40,927 nucleotides of DNA from a virus, in IMG/VR virus record IMGVR_UViG_3300024329_000021, positions 1-40,927 of that record. One strand, 5' to 3'. The number at the start of each line of letters is the position of its first letter. Position 1 is the stretch's first letter. Below are positions 20,601-26,861 of the stretch, piece after piece. The notes below the pieces were generated by a model. It saw nothing but the letters and a program-made list of their open reading frames with translations. It was not told the origin of the DNA and searched no databases. Made by a program: the position numbers and the translations under genes.

Positions 20601-22578
20601 TCCAGATGCACGTATACAAGCAAGTGGTGTTACTCAACACCAGTTGAGTCTTACAGGTACAGGTATACTTAATGCCGGTAGTATTAATACTGGATTTGGT
20701 AATATCAACATCGGTACAAGTATATTCTCCGGCAACGGTAGTGGTTTAACAACACTAAATGCAAGTAACTTGAGCAGTGGTACTGTAGCAGATGGTAGAA
20801 TATCATCAAGTAGTGTAACACAACACCAAGGTGATATTACAGGAACAGGTATACTAAACAGTGGTAGTGTTACTAGCGGCTTTGGTAGTATCGACATCGG
20901 TACAAGTACATTTACTGGTAACGGTAGCGGTTTAACAACACTAAACGCAAGTAACTTGAGTACTGGTACTGTTAGTGGTAGTAGACTTGGTGGCAACCAA
21001 AGTATGGCTGGTATAAAAACATTTACCAACACTAGTGCTTCTACAAGTACTACAACAGGTGCTGTTAGAATAACTGGTGGTTTAGGTGTTAACGGCGATG
21101 TATATGCTACTTCACTTAATACAGCAAGTGGAGGTGGCATCCAAGGCTTGAGTGCAAGCAACTTATCCACCGGAACAGTGCCAAACGCAAGAGTTACAGG
21201 AACATACAGTAACCTAACTGGAACTGGCGCACTTGCTGCTGGTGAGATAACAACAACATTTGGTAATGTTAATATTGGTACAAGTACATTTACTGGTAAC
21301 GGTAGCGGACTTACTAATGTAGATGCAGACACATTAGATGGTGTTGATGGTAGCAACTATTTACGTAGTAATACTGCTGATACAATGACAGGCTTACTAA
21401 CAATGTCACATGCTGGCGATGAAATGATTCGCTTGCAAGATACAAGTGCTACTGGTAATCCGTATATTAGTTGGTATCAGTCAAGTACAAGACGTGCTTA
21501 CATGCAGTATAGAGATAGCGATGATAGTCTGTACATTAAAAACGAAGGTGCTAATACTGCACTTGAGCTTGATAATGGAACCAGCGGATTAATATTCCAA
21601 AACGGTAGTACCAACTATACTGTGTGGCACAGCGGCAACGACGGTGCAGGTAGCGGACTAGATGCTGACCAACTTGACGGACTTAGTAGCGGATCGTTTA
21701 TACGTAGTGATGCAAATGATGCATTTAGTGGAACACTAAGTGGTGCTGGTGGTATTAACATTACAGGAAACATTACTGCTAACGCATTTACAGGTGATGG
21801 TAGTGGTCTAACTGGCATTAGTGCCGATGATGCCAACACACTTGACGGCATTGACAGTTCAGGATTTGTAAGAGCTACAGGTTCAACAACACAAACTATT
21901 AATGGTACAAAACGTTTCGACAACGGAACAAGTACTACTGTTTTAATCAAATGTGATAACGCAGGTAATGCTTTCTTAAATGTTAGTGGTGATAGCCAAG
22001 GTACCGGACGAGTCTATGTAGGACAAAGTGATGATTACGGTGGCGGCATTGAATACAACGGTGACGGCACACCTGCTACAACTGGAGCAGGGTCTGATCT
22101 TATTACACTATGGAGAAGATCAAATGGTACTGATGAATGGACAGCTAGAAACAGTTACAACGACAACAACTGGGCTTTCAGAGGTGAACTTACAGCATAT
22201 GCTTCTGATAAAAGACTGAAAAATGTTAGTGGTAATATTGAAAATGCACTCGATAAAGTAAATGCGCTAAACGGTGTACTTTATACCTGGAATGAAAAAT
22301 CAATAGAACATGGGTTTAAAGACGAAGTAGATGATACAGTTGAAGCAGGATTACTTGCTCAAGAAGTTCAAGCAGTATTACCAGAAGTAGTTGTACCAGC
22401 ACCGTTTGATGATATCAATGGTAAAAGTGCATCAGGCGAAGATTATCTAACTGTTAAGTATGAACGTATAGTACCATTACTAGTTGAAGCAATCAAAGAA
22501 GCAGATGTTAAAGCAGAAGCACAAGCAGCCGAGATTGCAGAACTTCGTACAATGGTACAAAAACTACTGGATAAATAA
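11689..22578 (+). CDS. Giant tail-fibre protein 2 with S74 chaperone (3629 aa)
   Basis: The ATG at 11689 is preferred over the in-frame TTG at 11683 because AGGAGG (11674-11679) is 9 nt from the ATG but only 3 nt from the TTG. Domains: an N-terminal segment resembling the Mtd-type attachment domain (residues 4-40, with QLQSGELALNTADGKVYL); a beta-helix (about 160-450, starting VIYVSQEQGDDENDG); three Cys-type helical repeats near 512, 674 and 838; HGFxxGxxVxY modules; a YNALPQNGG junction; many beta repeats; and C-terminal GDGSGLT and DADxLDG fibre repeats. The end is a peptidase S74 intramolecular chaperone: the SDKRLK motif starts at Ser3506, the site before which such domains cut themselves off after trimerisation, and a coiled coil follows. 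It is likely the receptor-binding long fibre. Confidence 0.88.
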   Translation: MATTIRHKRSAVAGKKPTIAQLQSGELALNTADGKVYLLRDDNTVQDITKRIFEGNSEIKIDDLADSTEAAITMTVNDVDKMTITNAGFNIKDNIDIEDAGKLTFRELTASGEDGVSIKAPNTLDAGYQLTLPPNSGSIGQLMSVDANGNLSFSDADIFGGNVIYVSQEQGDDENDGQSAPVKTIKRACQLASAQVYNADSTINFKRINIKVAVGDYTEDNPVIVPDNTVIKGDGLRGCIIRPANANLDMLRVRNACYFGEFTFRDGVDSNFVPLITADYAVAFDDPDATDIPDRADYPNLPSTKPTITTSPYIQNASIISFLGMNGAKIDGSKVESPNVPFNQIEAENPVVGAIPEQGKSMVANAFTILSFGGTAWRLTNDAYAQIVSCFEIFLLNGVYTQSGGYCSITNSATNFGLYALRSSGYSPKAFQFDRAFVTATGQSEGKQTITIAGINRDTPVEEFVLRFREPDYKTAHDLLKLNKDIIANDVVTWINAQIAAASPSIWAGFTYNEDKCRRDVQRLIDAVRYDFLFNSNHRSVSAALRYFSGSFAGNVFAAQKDQHIAAFGQAKAFTANALPDPTATSRANALWDEIIDIVTNGDANTVPGDSVAAAYSRPLPTGGTNNASDAGFENAVLQINANKTFLQKELTAWLNAEIAAANPPFESGFVYNEAKCERDTGLIIDALSYDLTYGGNLQTLVASLAYFIDGVAQYGTGQQEETVAAYGRLKEAIQQVIQEQSVTVTAGNTETQDVSGTAGSEAAADYAADRIDEIIDYLNSAGATPPARIEPDITWTTATLQDNFNGLGTVTQINIAQNVTQFINEQIQANIWYGFTYDSAKCNRDTQLIVEAVAQDTWDTGNRYSRSAGLAYYTANLQDSSRISISGQELQTIAAIEQAKVEALSYITSVSSAVQDFASSRFDIVNTIINDPNDLPNPTEVSSEGDVTNDFKTTPTETTFDAATAVNAEVDIITIVDHGFSNGQKVIYDPDGNAPIKGLDAEQTYYIKIVNDDEFGLTFDESGDFDVNIIAAGANTHKFFSNVIEFFVEEILNSHTTYQTLILESGAESYEFVPGRAISGTTGVNNNSAIVTKWEPRERRLVVSIEQVAVGSSVLRVQFDETSIIGQDHASSPNSTIGVNEVATKLGLGTATFTLTATDGSSSLTNTSNLPENQLWFHRPSIVNSSSHTWEYAGSGVDYNALPQNGGNTRTEFEQFEELPGRVYSSGTNELGDFKVGDFITAFNRTGNITFRNKVQVDELDALRLSLSDVAIEEISTSVNLGDDELGGPSDARMVTQLAVRSFINNRLGGFVDKSVSTAAVPGAIVQLNTNGQLNGDLIPATRQFTNTNTQGYLSRLEQVDDIPPTDLKAGDIATENYEQVELTLSGNILNVANGDTITQPGIEGAVAYAKGAYPSSGNILVASVPGAWDDTDDSTGDPWDVSGTAPNLFVNGVDSGVRPTAKGAVSEIVDNFFLRSSNSSQFLILDPDVDYTFTSAVITNVARTSNIATITTSGAHNLQIDNNVQVLVPDDTTYNENTLVLSIPTATTFTIASEGDNESIKSVPGTARTIVTSADGNAQGAVTEVRYGVLTGVDNGAITSGSGYTPTNGTLVYKDVAFTNNSGSGSGATADVTVTAGQVTDVDIKTGGTGYDIGDLLSVAASSVGGTGSGFEIEVVSFEKRAYVNILGGELYVASASSIDFVEDNTAVQNAKTINLDDFIENNFLAGVSGSGGAVNYTDSRIIVTNHGFENGDPVTYNTNGNVAIGGLVNGLVYYAKKIDADTFELYSGFALLNQIDFTSTPANNAHTLTRRTVNTVDNSVITLNHGFTTGDAIRVESLSDGSSSNELFSVNAEATPTGSRFFVGSVTTNSYTLHALRSDALSSANDLVTNPKLIDGIGVGSALIIQNNVQVNGVINTSSRLQANWNTLAVTNIDAENIISGTISPSRLGASGVPNSDTALFGDSAYKNVVQTLKKQNTTDNPITLTGSSSGGEFYGDPVQIGIANVDLDPLGTFSTLGTSRFLQSQFDVANDGSGQVFIKDAVVDAGTLDGLDSAYFLNPANLTSLVPVARGGTNISTYAIGDLIYAQTTGSLNTLNIGRNNSFLKSNGVTPEWGTALDLSEGLDVGNASLNSSSTGSGSVYNANVTSIEIGSDATNIKIGNADTTRNLLTFIDGYEATISQDVVVNLSSVTVSTNGVTANQETEIPMSDTSTILAGMLVTGSASIPSNTVVNGVTDEFIYLSNKTTGTITNSTTLSFTFTPKTLGTKVGDTINISGSAVTNLDGSWPVVGATDIATSFTIRTDANVTSDPLDVVQGTINIGNNMIIRNSTVVFGNAEASETPTTSTIKGTSGIGNNVAGGAITIEGGSGTGNATGGDVVIKTGEVSTSGDIEHTVQTRLTIDTSGKATFTGEVEVDAVVSTSETTVALLNDTATTINMAGEATAINVGASTGKTTIAHDVDVNGGDLDTNQATFNLLATPTTVNIAAAGTTVNIGTGGDGGGTTTIGHDLVVTGDLTVNGDTTTINSTTLTVDDLNIVVASGAANGAAANGAGITVDGANATLTWDNANTSWDSSEDFNLASGKAYYINDADVLNSTTLGSAVVNSSLQTLGTIGTGTWQGSVISSTYGGTGVNNSGRTITIGGNFTHTGSHTLGLTTTGNTSVTLPTSGTLAITGNPLSQFAATTSAQLRGVISDETGTGAAVFATSPSFTTGINAASATMALFDTTATSINMGGSATSVEIGAATGTTTIHNNLDVDLDVNVDGGDITTNAATFNLINATATTLNVGGAATTVTAGATTGNFNIRNSNVNLSGNLFVNGTTLDTDETGTFNLLKDNATTLAFAQAATEIVVGETKAAADLAGALGEMVVRMDLRTNTDMYIDGELFVSAINNTPIGNITPSSGAFTTLASNNLVTFTDGTNATGATFAGGSAAVKITGGLYVNKDIRADNFIGDMSAAFLTSGTIPDARIQASGVTQHQLSLTGTGILNAGSINTGFGNINIGTSIFSGNGSGLTTLNASNLSSGTVADGRISSSSVTQHQGDITGTGILNSGSVTSGFGSIDIGTSTFTGNGSGLTTLNASNLSTGTVSGSRLGGNQSMAGIKTFTNTSASTSTTTGAVRITGGLGVNGDVYATSLNTASGGGIQGLSASNLSTGTVPNARVTGTYSNLTGTGALAAGEITTTFGNVNIGTSTFTGNGSGLTNVDADTLDGVDGSNYLRSNTADTMTGLLTMSHAGDEMIRLQDTSATGNPYISWYQSSTRRAYMQYRDSDDSLYIKNEGANTALELDNGTSGLIFQNGSTNYTVWHSGNDGAGSGLDADQLDGLSSGSFIRSDANDAFSGTLSGAGGINITGNITANAFTGDGSGLTGISADDANTLDGIDSSGFVRATGSTTQTINGTKRFDNGTSTTVLIKCDNAGNAFLNVSGDSQGTGRVYVGQSDDYGGGIEYNGDGTPATTGAGSDLITLWRRSNGTDEWTARNSYNDNNWAFRGELTAYASDKRLKNVSGNIENALDKVNALNGVLYTWNEKSIEHGFKDEVDDTVEAGLLAQEVQAVLPEVVVPAPFDDINGKSASGEDYLTVKYERIVPLLVEAIKEADVKAEAQAAEIAELRTMVQKLLDK
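20731..21320 (+). repeat. GNGSGLT repeats in fibre 2
   Basis: Near-identical DNA blocks encoding G-N-G-S-G-L-T-T-L-N-A-S-N-L-S-(S/T)-G-T-V start at 20731 and 20917 (period 186 bp, 62 residues). A third GNGSGLT copy starts at 21295. The blocks between them also repeat (FG-x-(I/V)-(N/D)-I-G-T-S). Such collagen-like or beta-spiral units are typical of fibre shafts and are likely recombination sites. Confidence 0.75.
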
Positions 22579-22582
22579 TACA

Positions 22583-22610
22583 AAGGATAGCCACAATGTG
22601 GCTATCTTTA
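22583..22610 (+). terminator. Hairpin terminator after fibre 2
   Basis: GATAGCCAC (22586-22594) pairs with GTGGCTATC (22598-22606) around a 3-nt loop, and the stem can be extended to 12 bp by flanking AAG/TTT. Only three T residues follow, so efficiency may be modest. It separates the late fibre unit from a host-type promoter. Confidence 0.65.
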
Positions 22611-22611
22611 C

Positions 22612-22640
22612 TTGACACTGCTTAAATAATGTGTTATATT
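22612..22640 (+). promoter_or_regulatory. Sigma70-type promoter for the glycosyltransferase cassette
   Basis: TTGACA (22612-22617) is separated by exactly 17 bp from TATATT (22635-22640), a near-perfect host sigma70 promoter. Transcription would start near 22647, 17 nt before the ATG of the 58-codon gene. The three genes after it also have no late box upstream. It implies expression early or throughout infection. Confidence 0.75.
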
Positions 22641-22663
22641 AATAGAGAGAAATAGGAAGTAAT

Positions 22664-22840
22664 ATGGCATTACCAGCAACAGGTTCGACTATAACAATGT
22701 CTCAAATCCGCAACTATTTTAGTGCGGGTAATAGTACTATTGCTATTGGTACATTAGGAACTTACATTGGTATTAGTGTAGGCAATACTATTAGTATGAG
22801 CTCTAGTTTTGGTGGCTACTATTTCCCAATATTACCATAA
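22664..22840 (+). CDS. 58-aa mini-protein of tail-fibre N-terminal type
   Basis: ATG at 22664 follows TAGGAAGT at good spacing; the frame closes with TAA at 22838-22840. The sequence begins MALPATGSTITMSQIRNYF and ends ISMSSSFGGYYFPILP. It has the form 'P-x-S/T-G-x-I-x-(M/L)-S-Q-I' then 'I-S-M-S-x-x-F/Y-G', which I know as a short module in marine phage structural proteins, where it is usually part of a larger polypeptide. Here it stands alone, the first gene behind a host-type promoter. It could be a small tail or fibre-tip component or a remnant of a larger fibre gene. The coding call is supported by start site, promoter and family-like composition. Confidence 0.65.
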   Translation: MALPATGSTITMSQIRNYFSAGNSTIAIGTLGTYIGISVGNTISMSSSFGGYYFPILP

Positions 22841-22851
22841 AAGGAAACAAA

Positions 22852-23229
22852 ATGAAAACATTATACGAAGTATTAAATGTAGACCTTGCACAAGAGTATA
22901 CTAAAGAACGTAAAAAAGAAGTAGCAACATCACTTAACCTTGATGGCGATCTTCACGAAGCTGTTTTTGCAGCTATTGACGATATGATTATTCCAAACGA
23001 CGATGATAGACTCCACTGGATTCAAAAGTTTGGAAGAGCCGCAGGCGCTGACTTACTTACACTAGGTAAAGTACAACCCGAAAGCATGATAGCTATGGCT
23101 TGTTTGCCAGCAGAAGATTTTAAAGAAGCTGTTAAGATTGCAACAAGTGCTGCAAGAACTTGGAACGACTATACTGTACAAGCTGAAAAAGATTTAAACG
23201 AAGAAACTATGCCATCAACAATGTTGTAA
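22852..23229 (+). CDS. Conserved-looking hypothetical protein (125 aa)
   Basis: This gene has an AAAGGAAAC site and lies 11 nt after the 58-codon gene. The product is acidic and mostly helical by appearance, with a middle segment LHWIQKFGRAAGADLL and a C-terminal helix rich in Ala, Lys and Glu. No catalytic motif, signal peptide or membrane segment is visible, and I do not recognise the family. It is in an operon with the two glycosyltransferase-like genes: its stop is one base before the next ATG. A role as a partner of those enzymes or of the virion is possible but not shown. Confidence 0.65.
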   Translation: MKTLYEVLNVDLAQEYTKERKKEVATSLNLDGDLHEAVFAAIDDMIIPNDDDRLHWIQKFGRAAGADLLTLGKVQPESMIAMACLPAEDFKEAVKIATSAARTWNDYTVQAEKDLNEETMPSTML

Positions 23230-23230
23230 T

Positions 23231-23815
23231 ATGAAACTAAGTATTTGTGTTCCATCACGAGACGAAGTTCATATAGGATTTACACGCAGTCTTTGTAACT
23301 TAACAAATAGATTAACAAAGCAAAATGTTGACTTTGATCTGCATATTGTTTGCGGCAGCGTGATTATTGAAAGTCGAACTGCACTAGTAAAAGAAGCATT
23401 AGAAAATAATGCAACGCATACACTGTGGCTTGATAGCGATATGCATTTTCCAGCAAACGTATTTGATAAACTATATGAACATCAAAAAGATATTGTTGCA
23501 GCACAATACAGTACACGATATGCTCCGTATCGTACTGTAGCATTTACTGATTATGAAAATGCAGACAATAGACTAGATGCTAGTTTTGGATTGCACAAGG
23601 TATGGGCAGTTGGTATGGGATGTATGTTGGTTAATACCGATGTGTATAATAACTTGCCAAAGCCGTGGTTTGATCACGAATACAATAAACGACTAGACAC
23701 TTTCAGCGGAGAGGATATATACTTTTGTAATCAAGCAATGCATCATGGTTATGAAGTATGGATAGACGCAAGTATTAAACTTGCACATTTTGGAACAAAG
23801 GCAAACGTGTTATGA
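23231..23815 (+). CDS. Small GT-A-type glycosyltransferase
   Basis: The 194-residue product has the layout of a minimal GT-A (family-2-like) glycosyltransferase: a first strand and loop MKLSICVPSRDE, an ESRTALVKEAL helix, the metal/nucleotide-sugar motif D68-S-D70 in TLWLDSDMHFP, a likely catalytic acidic pair E161-D162 in SGEDIYFC, and a late His186 (AHFG) in the place of the usual metal ligand. It has no membrane anchor, so it should act in the cytoplasm. Its start is one base after the previous stop, and its TGA overlaps the next ATG (ATGA), so it is tightly coupled to the repeat protein. The acceptor is unknown: virion proteins, host surface sugars or DNA are all possible. Confidence 0.8.
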   Translation: MKLSICVPSRDEVHIGFTRSLCNLTNRLTKQNVDFDLHIVCGSVIIESRTALVKEALENNATHTLWLDSDMHFPANVFDKLYEHQKDIVAAQYSTRYAPYRTVAFTDYENADNRLDASFGLHKVWAVGMGCMLVNTDVYNNLPKPWFDHEYNKRLDTFSGEDIYFCNQAMHHGYEVWIDASIKLAHFGTKANVL

Positions 23816-26442
23816 AGGCAATCGACAGATTTGAAAGATTTGGAACACCGGTACACAACGGACAAGATTTTTTAAAGAATCATATTTTTAAAAAATATCC
23901 AGTTGTAAAAACTGACGACTATGAAAACTTAGAACAAGTTTGGACATCAGATTACGATTCCGATTATGTATGGATTGTTGATAAAAATATTGAAACATAT
24001 AGTACATTTCCTTGGTTCTTCAAACCAAAAGTTGATGAAGAAGTTTGTATACATTCCTTTCCTTATGTGTTTGAAAAAAGTCGCAAAGTCAAAGATTGGA
24101 ATAGAGTTAGACTAGTTCCAACTGCAAAGGGCGAATATACTGTTAATCAACACGCTTACATCTGCGGCCATTATGATCCTTATAAAGGAAAAAATAAGTT
24201 TGATATTTTTTATATTGGTGAGGATACAACAGTATTAAAAAATCTCGAAGCAAGAGGATTTGATGTACAGGTAGTTGATTCAATAAACGCAGCTAAACAA
24301 AATAGTTTTACTGATATGTTCTGGGTAGTTTATGATGATACAGAAGTAAGAGAAACATTTAAATTTAGCTACAAACCAGACGAATGGAGTTTCAATATTC
24401 CTCATGTGTTTGGAAATGGAGATATTGACACACTAGATGGTATTGTACTTTGTCCTAAATCTTGCGAGTTAACAGACAAAGAAATCAAACACAGGTTTTT
24501 TGTTAACAAAAAAGAAGTAAGAATATTAGCAAGTAATCCAAGACAATATGATAAGTTTATTATTAACAACTACCAAGATTATACATATGCAGCTGAAGTT
24601 TCAACAACTAATATGTTTTGGGGGCATTCAGATAATATTGTTATTGATGAAAAGTTTGAGTTTGATTATTACATTAGTCATCATAGTAGTGAACAAAAAT
24701 CAAATCATGCTTGGCTAAACGGAAACAAATACGACGGCGTATTTTTGTTTAGCAAGCAAGCACTAGTAAGCAAAGAAGAAATAGAGCACAAAGAACTAAA
24801 ACAAAAGATTGATCATGATGTTGTAGCAAGTGGTCCGAAGGATTATGAAAAGTTTATAATCGAAAACTATGAACAATATAAAAGTGCATTTCACAGTTGC
24901 GGTAGTGATATGATGTGGCTAATACCCTATGATGTAGAGCCGTTGGATGATTTTGCATGGGATAGTTATTTCCATAACCAAGATTCTTTTGATAGATCGA
25001 CAAATCATGTATTTTTAAATGGTGTTGATTATGATGGCATTGCATTATTGAACACTATAGATCTTATATCTGAAAAAGAGTTTGATCATAGATTTTATGT
25101 TAATAAGAAAGAACATGCAGTTGTAGCAAGTAATCCAAAAAAATATAAAAAGTTTACAGTTAACAACTACGAAGATTACACAAATGCATTATACAACGCT
25201 GACACTGAAATGTTTTGGGGAGTACCTACTGATGTTAACATAGCTAAAGGTTTTGATTTTAGTTTGTATTTTAGTCATCAAAACACATTTGATCGAAATA
25301 TTAATCATGTGTTTTTAAATGGCGATAACTACGACGGTGTTGTATTATATAGCAAAAACGTATTAGTAAGTGAAAAAGAAATAGAACATCGGTTTCTTAT
25401 AAAAAAGAAAGAATATGAAGTTGTAGCAAGTACACCAAAACAATATCCGACATATACAGTAAACGATTATCAGGATTATTTAGAAGCAAAAGAAAACTGC
25501 AATACAGATATGTTCTGGATTGTAAACGATTCGTTTTTACCTAATGATGACTTTGATTGGAACTTTTATATCAGTCATCATAATCAGTACGAACGTAAAA
25601 TAAATCACGTTTGGAAAAATGGTGATTTTTATGACGGCATTGCATTAGTTAGTAAACAACTAAACATCAGTCAAAGAGAGATTGATTATAGATTCTTTGT
25701 TAACAAAAAAGAATACGACGAAGTTGGTAGTATACCCAAGCCTTATGACATTGTGTTTATTAGTAATGGCGAACCAAATGCTGACAATAACTACAACGAA
25801 CTAAAAGAAAAATATCCAAGAGCCAAGAGAGTAATGGATATTAAAGGCATTCATGCAGCACATAAACGTGCAGCAGAGCTAGTTGAAACAGAAATGTTTT
25901 GGGTTGTTGACGGTGATGCTGAAGTTATAGATGATTTTGATTTTAGTTATTATGTTCCGGCCTATGACATTGACAGCAAGGATACTGTTCATGTGTGGAG
26001 AAGTTATAATCCAGTAAACGGGCTAGTGTACGGCTACGGTGGCGTTAAACTATTACCTACAAGATTAACAAGGAATCTTGACGAAACTACAACTGATATG
26101 ACCACTAGTATCAGTGACAAGTTTAAGGGTATAGACAAAATGAGTAATACTACAGCATTCAACACTGATGCATTTAGTGCATGGCGAAGTGGATTTAGAG
26201 AATGCTGTAAACTTGCTAGTCGTACTATTGCTAGACAAAAAGATGACGAGACTGAGTTTAGATTAGATGCATGGTGTACACGAGGTGACGATAAGCCTTT
26301 TGGAAAAGCAGCAATAGCTGGAGCAAAAGCAGGCAGAGCTTTTGGAGAAGACAACAAAGGCAATGCACAAGAGCTGGTAAAAATTAATGATTTTGAATGG
26401 CTTAAGAATCAGTTTGAGACATTATATCTACCAAGCGTATAA
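23812..26442 (+). CDS. 876-aa protein of repeated degenerate glycosyltransferase-like units
   Basis: ATG overlaps the stop of the upstream glycosyltransferase (ATGA). The protein contains a diverged N-terminal unit (DSDYVWIVDKNIE, about residues 35-130), then units whose core Met of (D/E)-M-F-W lies at residues 169, 268, 367, 467, 567 and 695. Five are spaced 99-100 residues apart. Each reads roughly: N-Y-x-D-Y-x-x-A, (D/E)-M-F-W, x-F-D-F-x-x-Y-x-S-H-H, N-H-V-(F/W)-x-N-G-x-x-Y-D-G, E-(K/R)-E-I-x-(H/Y)-R-F-x-(V/I)-(N/K)-K-K-E-(Y/H). Only the last unit keeps D-G-D (VVDGDAE), preceded by YDIVFISNGEP, which resembles a GT-A nucleotide-binding half. The last 170 residues differ and are basic to acidic mixed. 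Function is probably glycan transfer or binding together with its neighbour; this is inferred. Confidence 0.7.
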   Translation: MKAIDRFERFGTPVHNGQDFLKNHIFKKYPVVKTDDYENLEQVWTSDYDSDYVWIVDKNIETYSTFPWFFKPKVDEEVCIHSFPYVFEKSRKVKDWNRVRLVPTAKGEYTVNQHAYICGHYDPYKGKNKFDIFYIGEDTTVLKNLEARGFDVQVVDSINAAKQNSFTDMFWVVYDDTEVRETFKFSYKPDEWSFNIPHVFGNGDIDTLDGIVLCPKSCELTDKEIKHRFFVNKKEVRILASNPRQYDKFIINNYQDYTYAAEVSTTNMFWGHSDNIVIDEKFEFDYYISHHSSEQKSNHAWLNGNKYDGVFLFSKQALVSKEEIEHKELKQKIDHDVVASGPKDYEKFIIENYEQYKSAFHSCGSDMMWLIPYDVEPLDDFAWDSYFHNQDSFDRSTNHVFLNGVDYDGIALLNTIDLISEKEFDHRFYVNKKEHAVVASNPKKYKKFTVNNYEDYTNALYNADTEMFWGVPTDVNIAKGFDFSLYFSHQNTFDRNINHVFLNGDNYDGVVLYSKNVLVSEKEIEHRFLIKKKEYEVVASTPKQYPTYTVNDYQDYLEAKENCNTDMFWIVNDSFLPNDDFDWNFYISHHNQYERKINHVWKNGDFYDGIALVSKQLNISQREIDYRFFVNKKEYDEVGSIPKPYDIVFISNGEPNADNNYNELKEKYPRAKRVMDIKGIHAAHKRAAELVETEMFWVVDGDAEVIDDFDFSYYVPAYDIDSKDTVHVWRSYNPVNGLVYGYGGVKLLPTRLTRNLDETTTDMTTSISDKFKGIDKMSNTTAFNTDAFSAWRSGFRECCKLASRTIARQKDDETEFRLDAWCTRGDDKPFGKAAIAGAKAGRAFGEDNKGNAQELVKINDFEWLKNQFETLYLPSV
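24280..25745 (+). repeat. Five tandem ~100-residue units in the 876-aa protein
   Basis: Codons for the (D/E)-M-F-W core Met fall at 24316, 24613, 24910, 25210 and 25510, a period of 297-300 bp. The units are alignable along their full length and hold N-H-V/A-F/W and K-K-E-Y/H landmarks, so they arose by tandem duplication. The DNA has diverged, so the duplications are not recent. Confidence 0.85.
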
Positions 26443-26848
26443 CTGTATCTAGTTTTACTTGATTAGGCTTGCTTCTTAATGTATTACTCAGTCCGTTGTG
26501 CAAAGGCTTTGGCCACTTTCCAAATGTTACCCAAGCATATCCGTTGTGTTCATTATTTAATTCTGGAATAAATTCACAATCAACTACACAAAGATATGTA
26601 TGAAAGCTAAAGTGATTATCACTGCTTATAAATGTTTCTAACGGTATTGTTTTTCTAATACTTGGAAGATTGCCTATTTCTTCTATTATTTCTCGTTGTA
26701 GACCTTCCCACGGTGTTTCAATACCTTCATTGGTGCCACCAACCAATCCCCAAAGATTTTTTGTCTTTCCTTTAGTACGATGTAAAAATAAAAATCTCTT
26801 AGTGTTAAGACTATAGAATAACGCACCACTACAAATTATTTTGTTCAT
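26402..26848 (-). CDS. NUDIX hydrolase (148 aa)
   Basis: The complete NUDIX box is present: G38-x5-E44-x7-R52-E53-x2-E56-E57-x-G59, in GGTNEGIETPW and REIIEEIGN. NUDIX enzymes cleave nucleoside diphosphates linked to another group, using a divalent metal bound by the REUxEE glutamates; substrates include dNTPs, NDP-sugars and capped RNA, and the sequence does not decide which. The start at 26848 (MNKIICSGALF) is chosen because an upstream in-frame start would overlap gp15 and add a non-NUDIX extension. It lies 13 nt after gp15 in the minus-strand unit with gp14 and gp15. Its last 41 nt overlap the 3' end of the convergent repeat protein gene. Confidence 0.88.
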   Translation of the reverse strand: MNKIICSGALFYSLNTKRFLFLHRTKGKTKNLWGLVGGTNEGIETPWEGLQREIIEEIGNLPSIRKTIPLETFISSDNHFSFHTYLCVVDCEFIPELNNEHNGYAWVTFGKWPKPLHNGLSNTLRSKPNQVKLDTVIRLVDIMSQTDS

Positions 26849-26861
26849 ACAAATACTTATT

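Noticed and set aside
20731-21320. CRISPR-like array from regularly spaced repeats
   Set aside because: The repeats are in-frame coding units of 62 residues in the fibre shaft, not short palindromic repeats with unique spacers.
20634-21356. Minus-strand open frame over the GNGSGLT repeats (240 codons)
   Set aside because: Its Leu/Pro/Val repeats are the reverse complement of the fibre repeats; no start signals.
22570-22577. GATAAATA at the end of fibre 2 as a late promoter
   Set aside because: It matches the box but is followed within 10 nt by a terminator hairpin, and the next gene has a better host-type promoter. Left as coincidence, though the Asp-Lys-stop pattern is noted.
11689-22578. 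Diversity-generating retroelement target, suggested by the Mtd-like N-terminus
   Set aside because: No reverse transcriptase, no template repeat and no C-type-lectin end; the C-terminus is an S74 chaperone.
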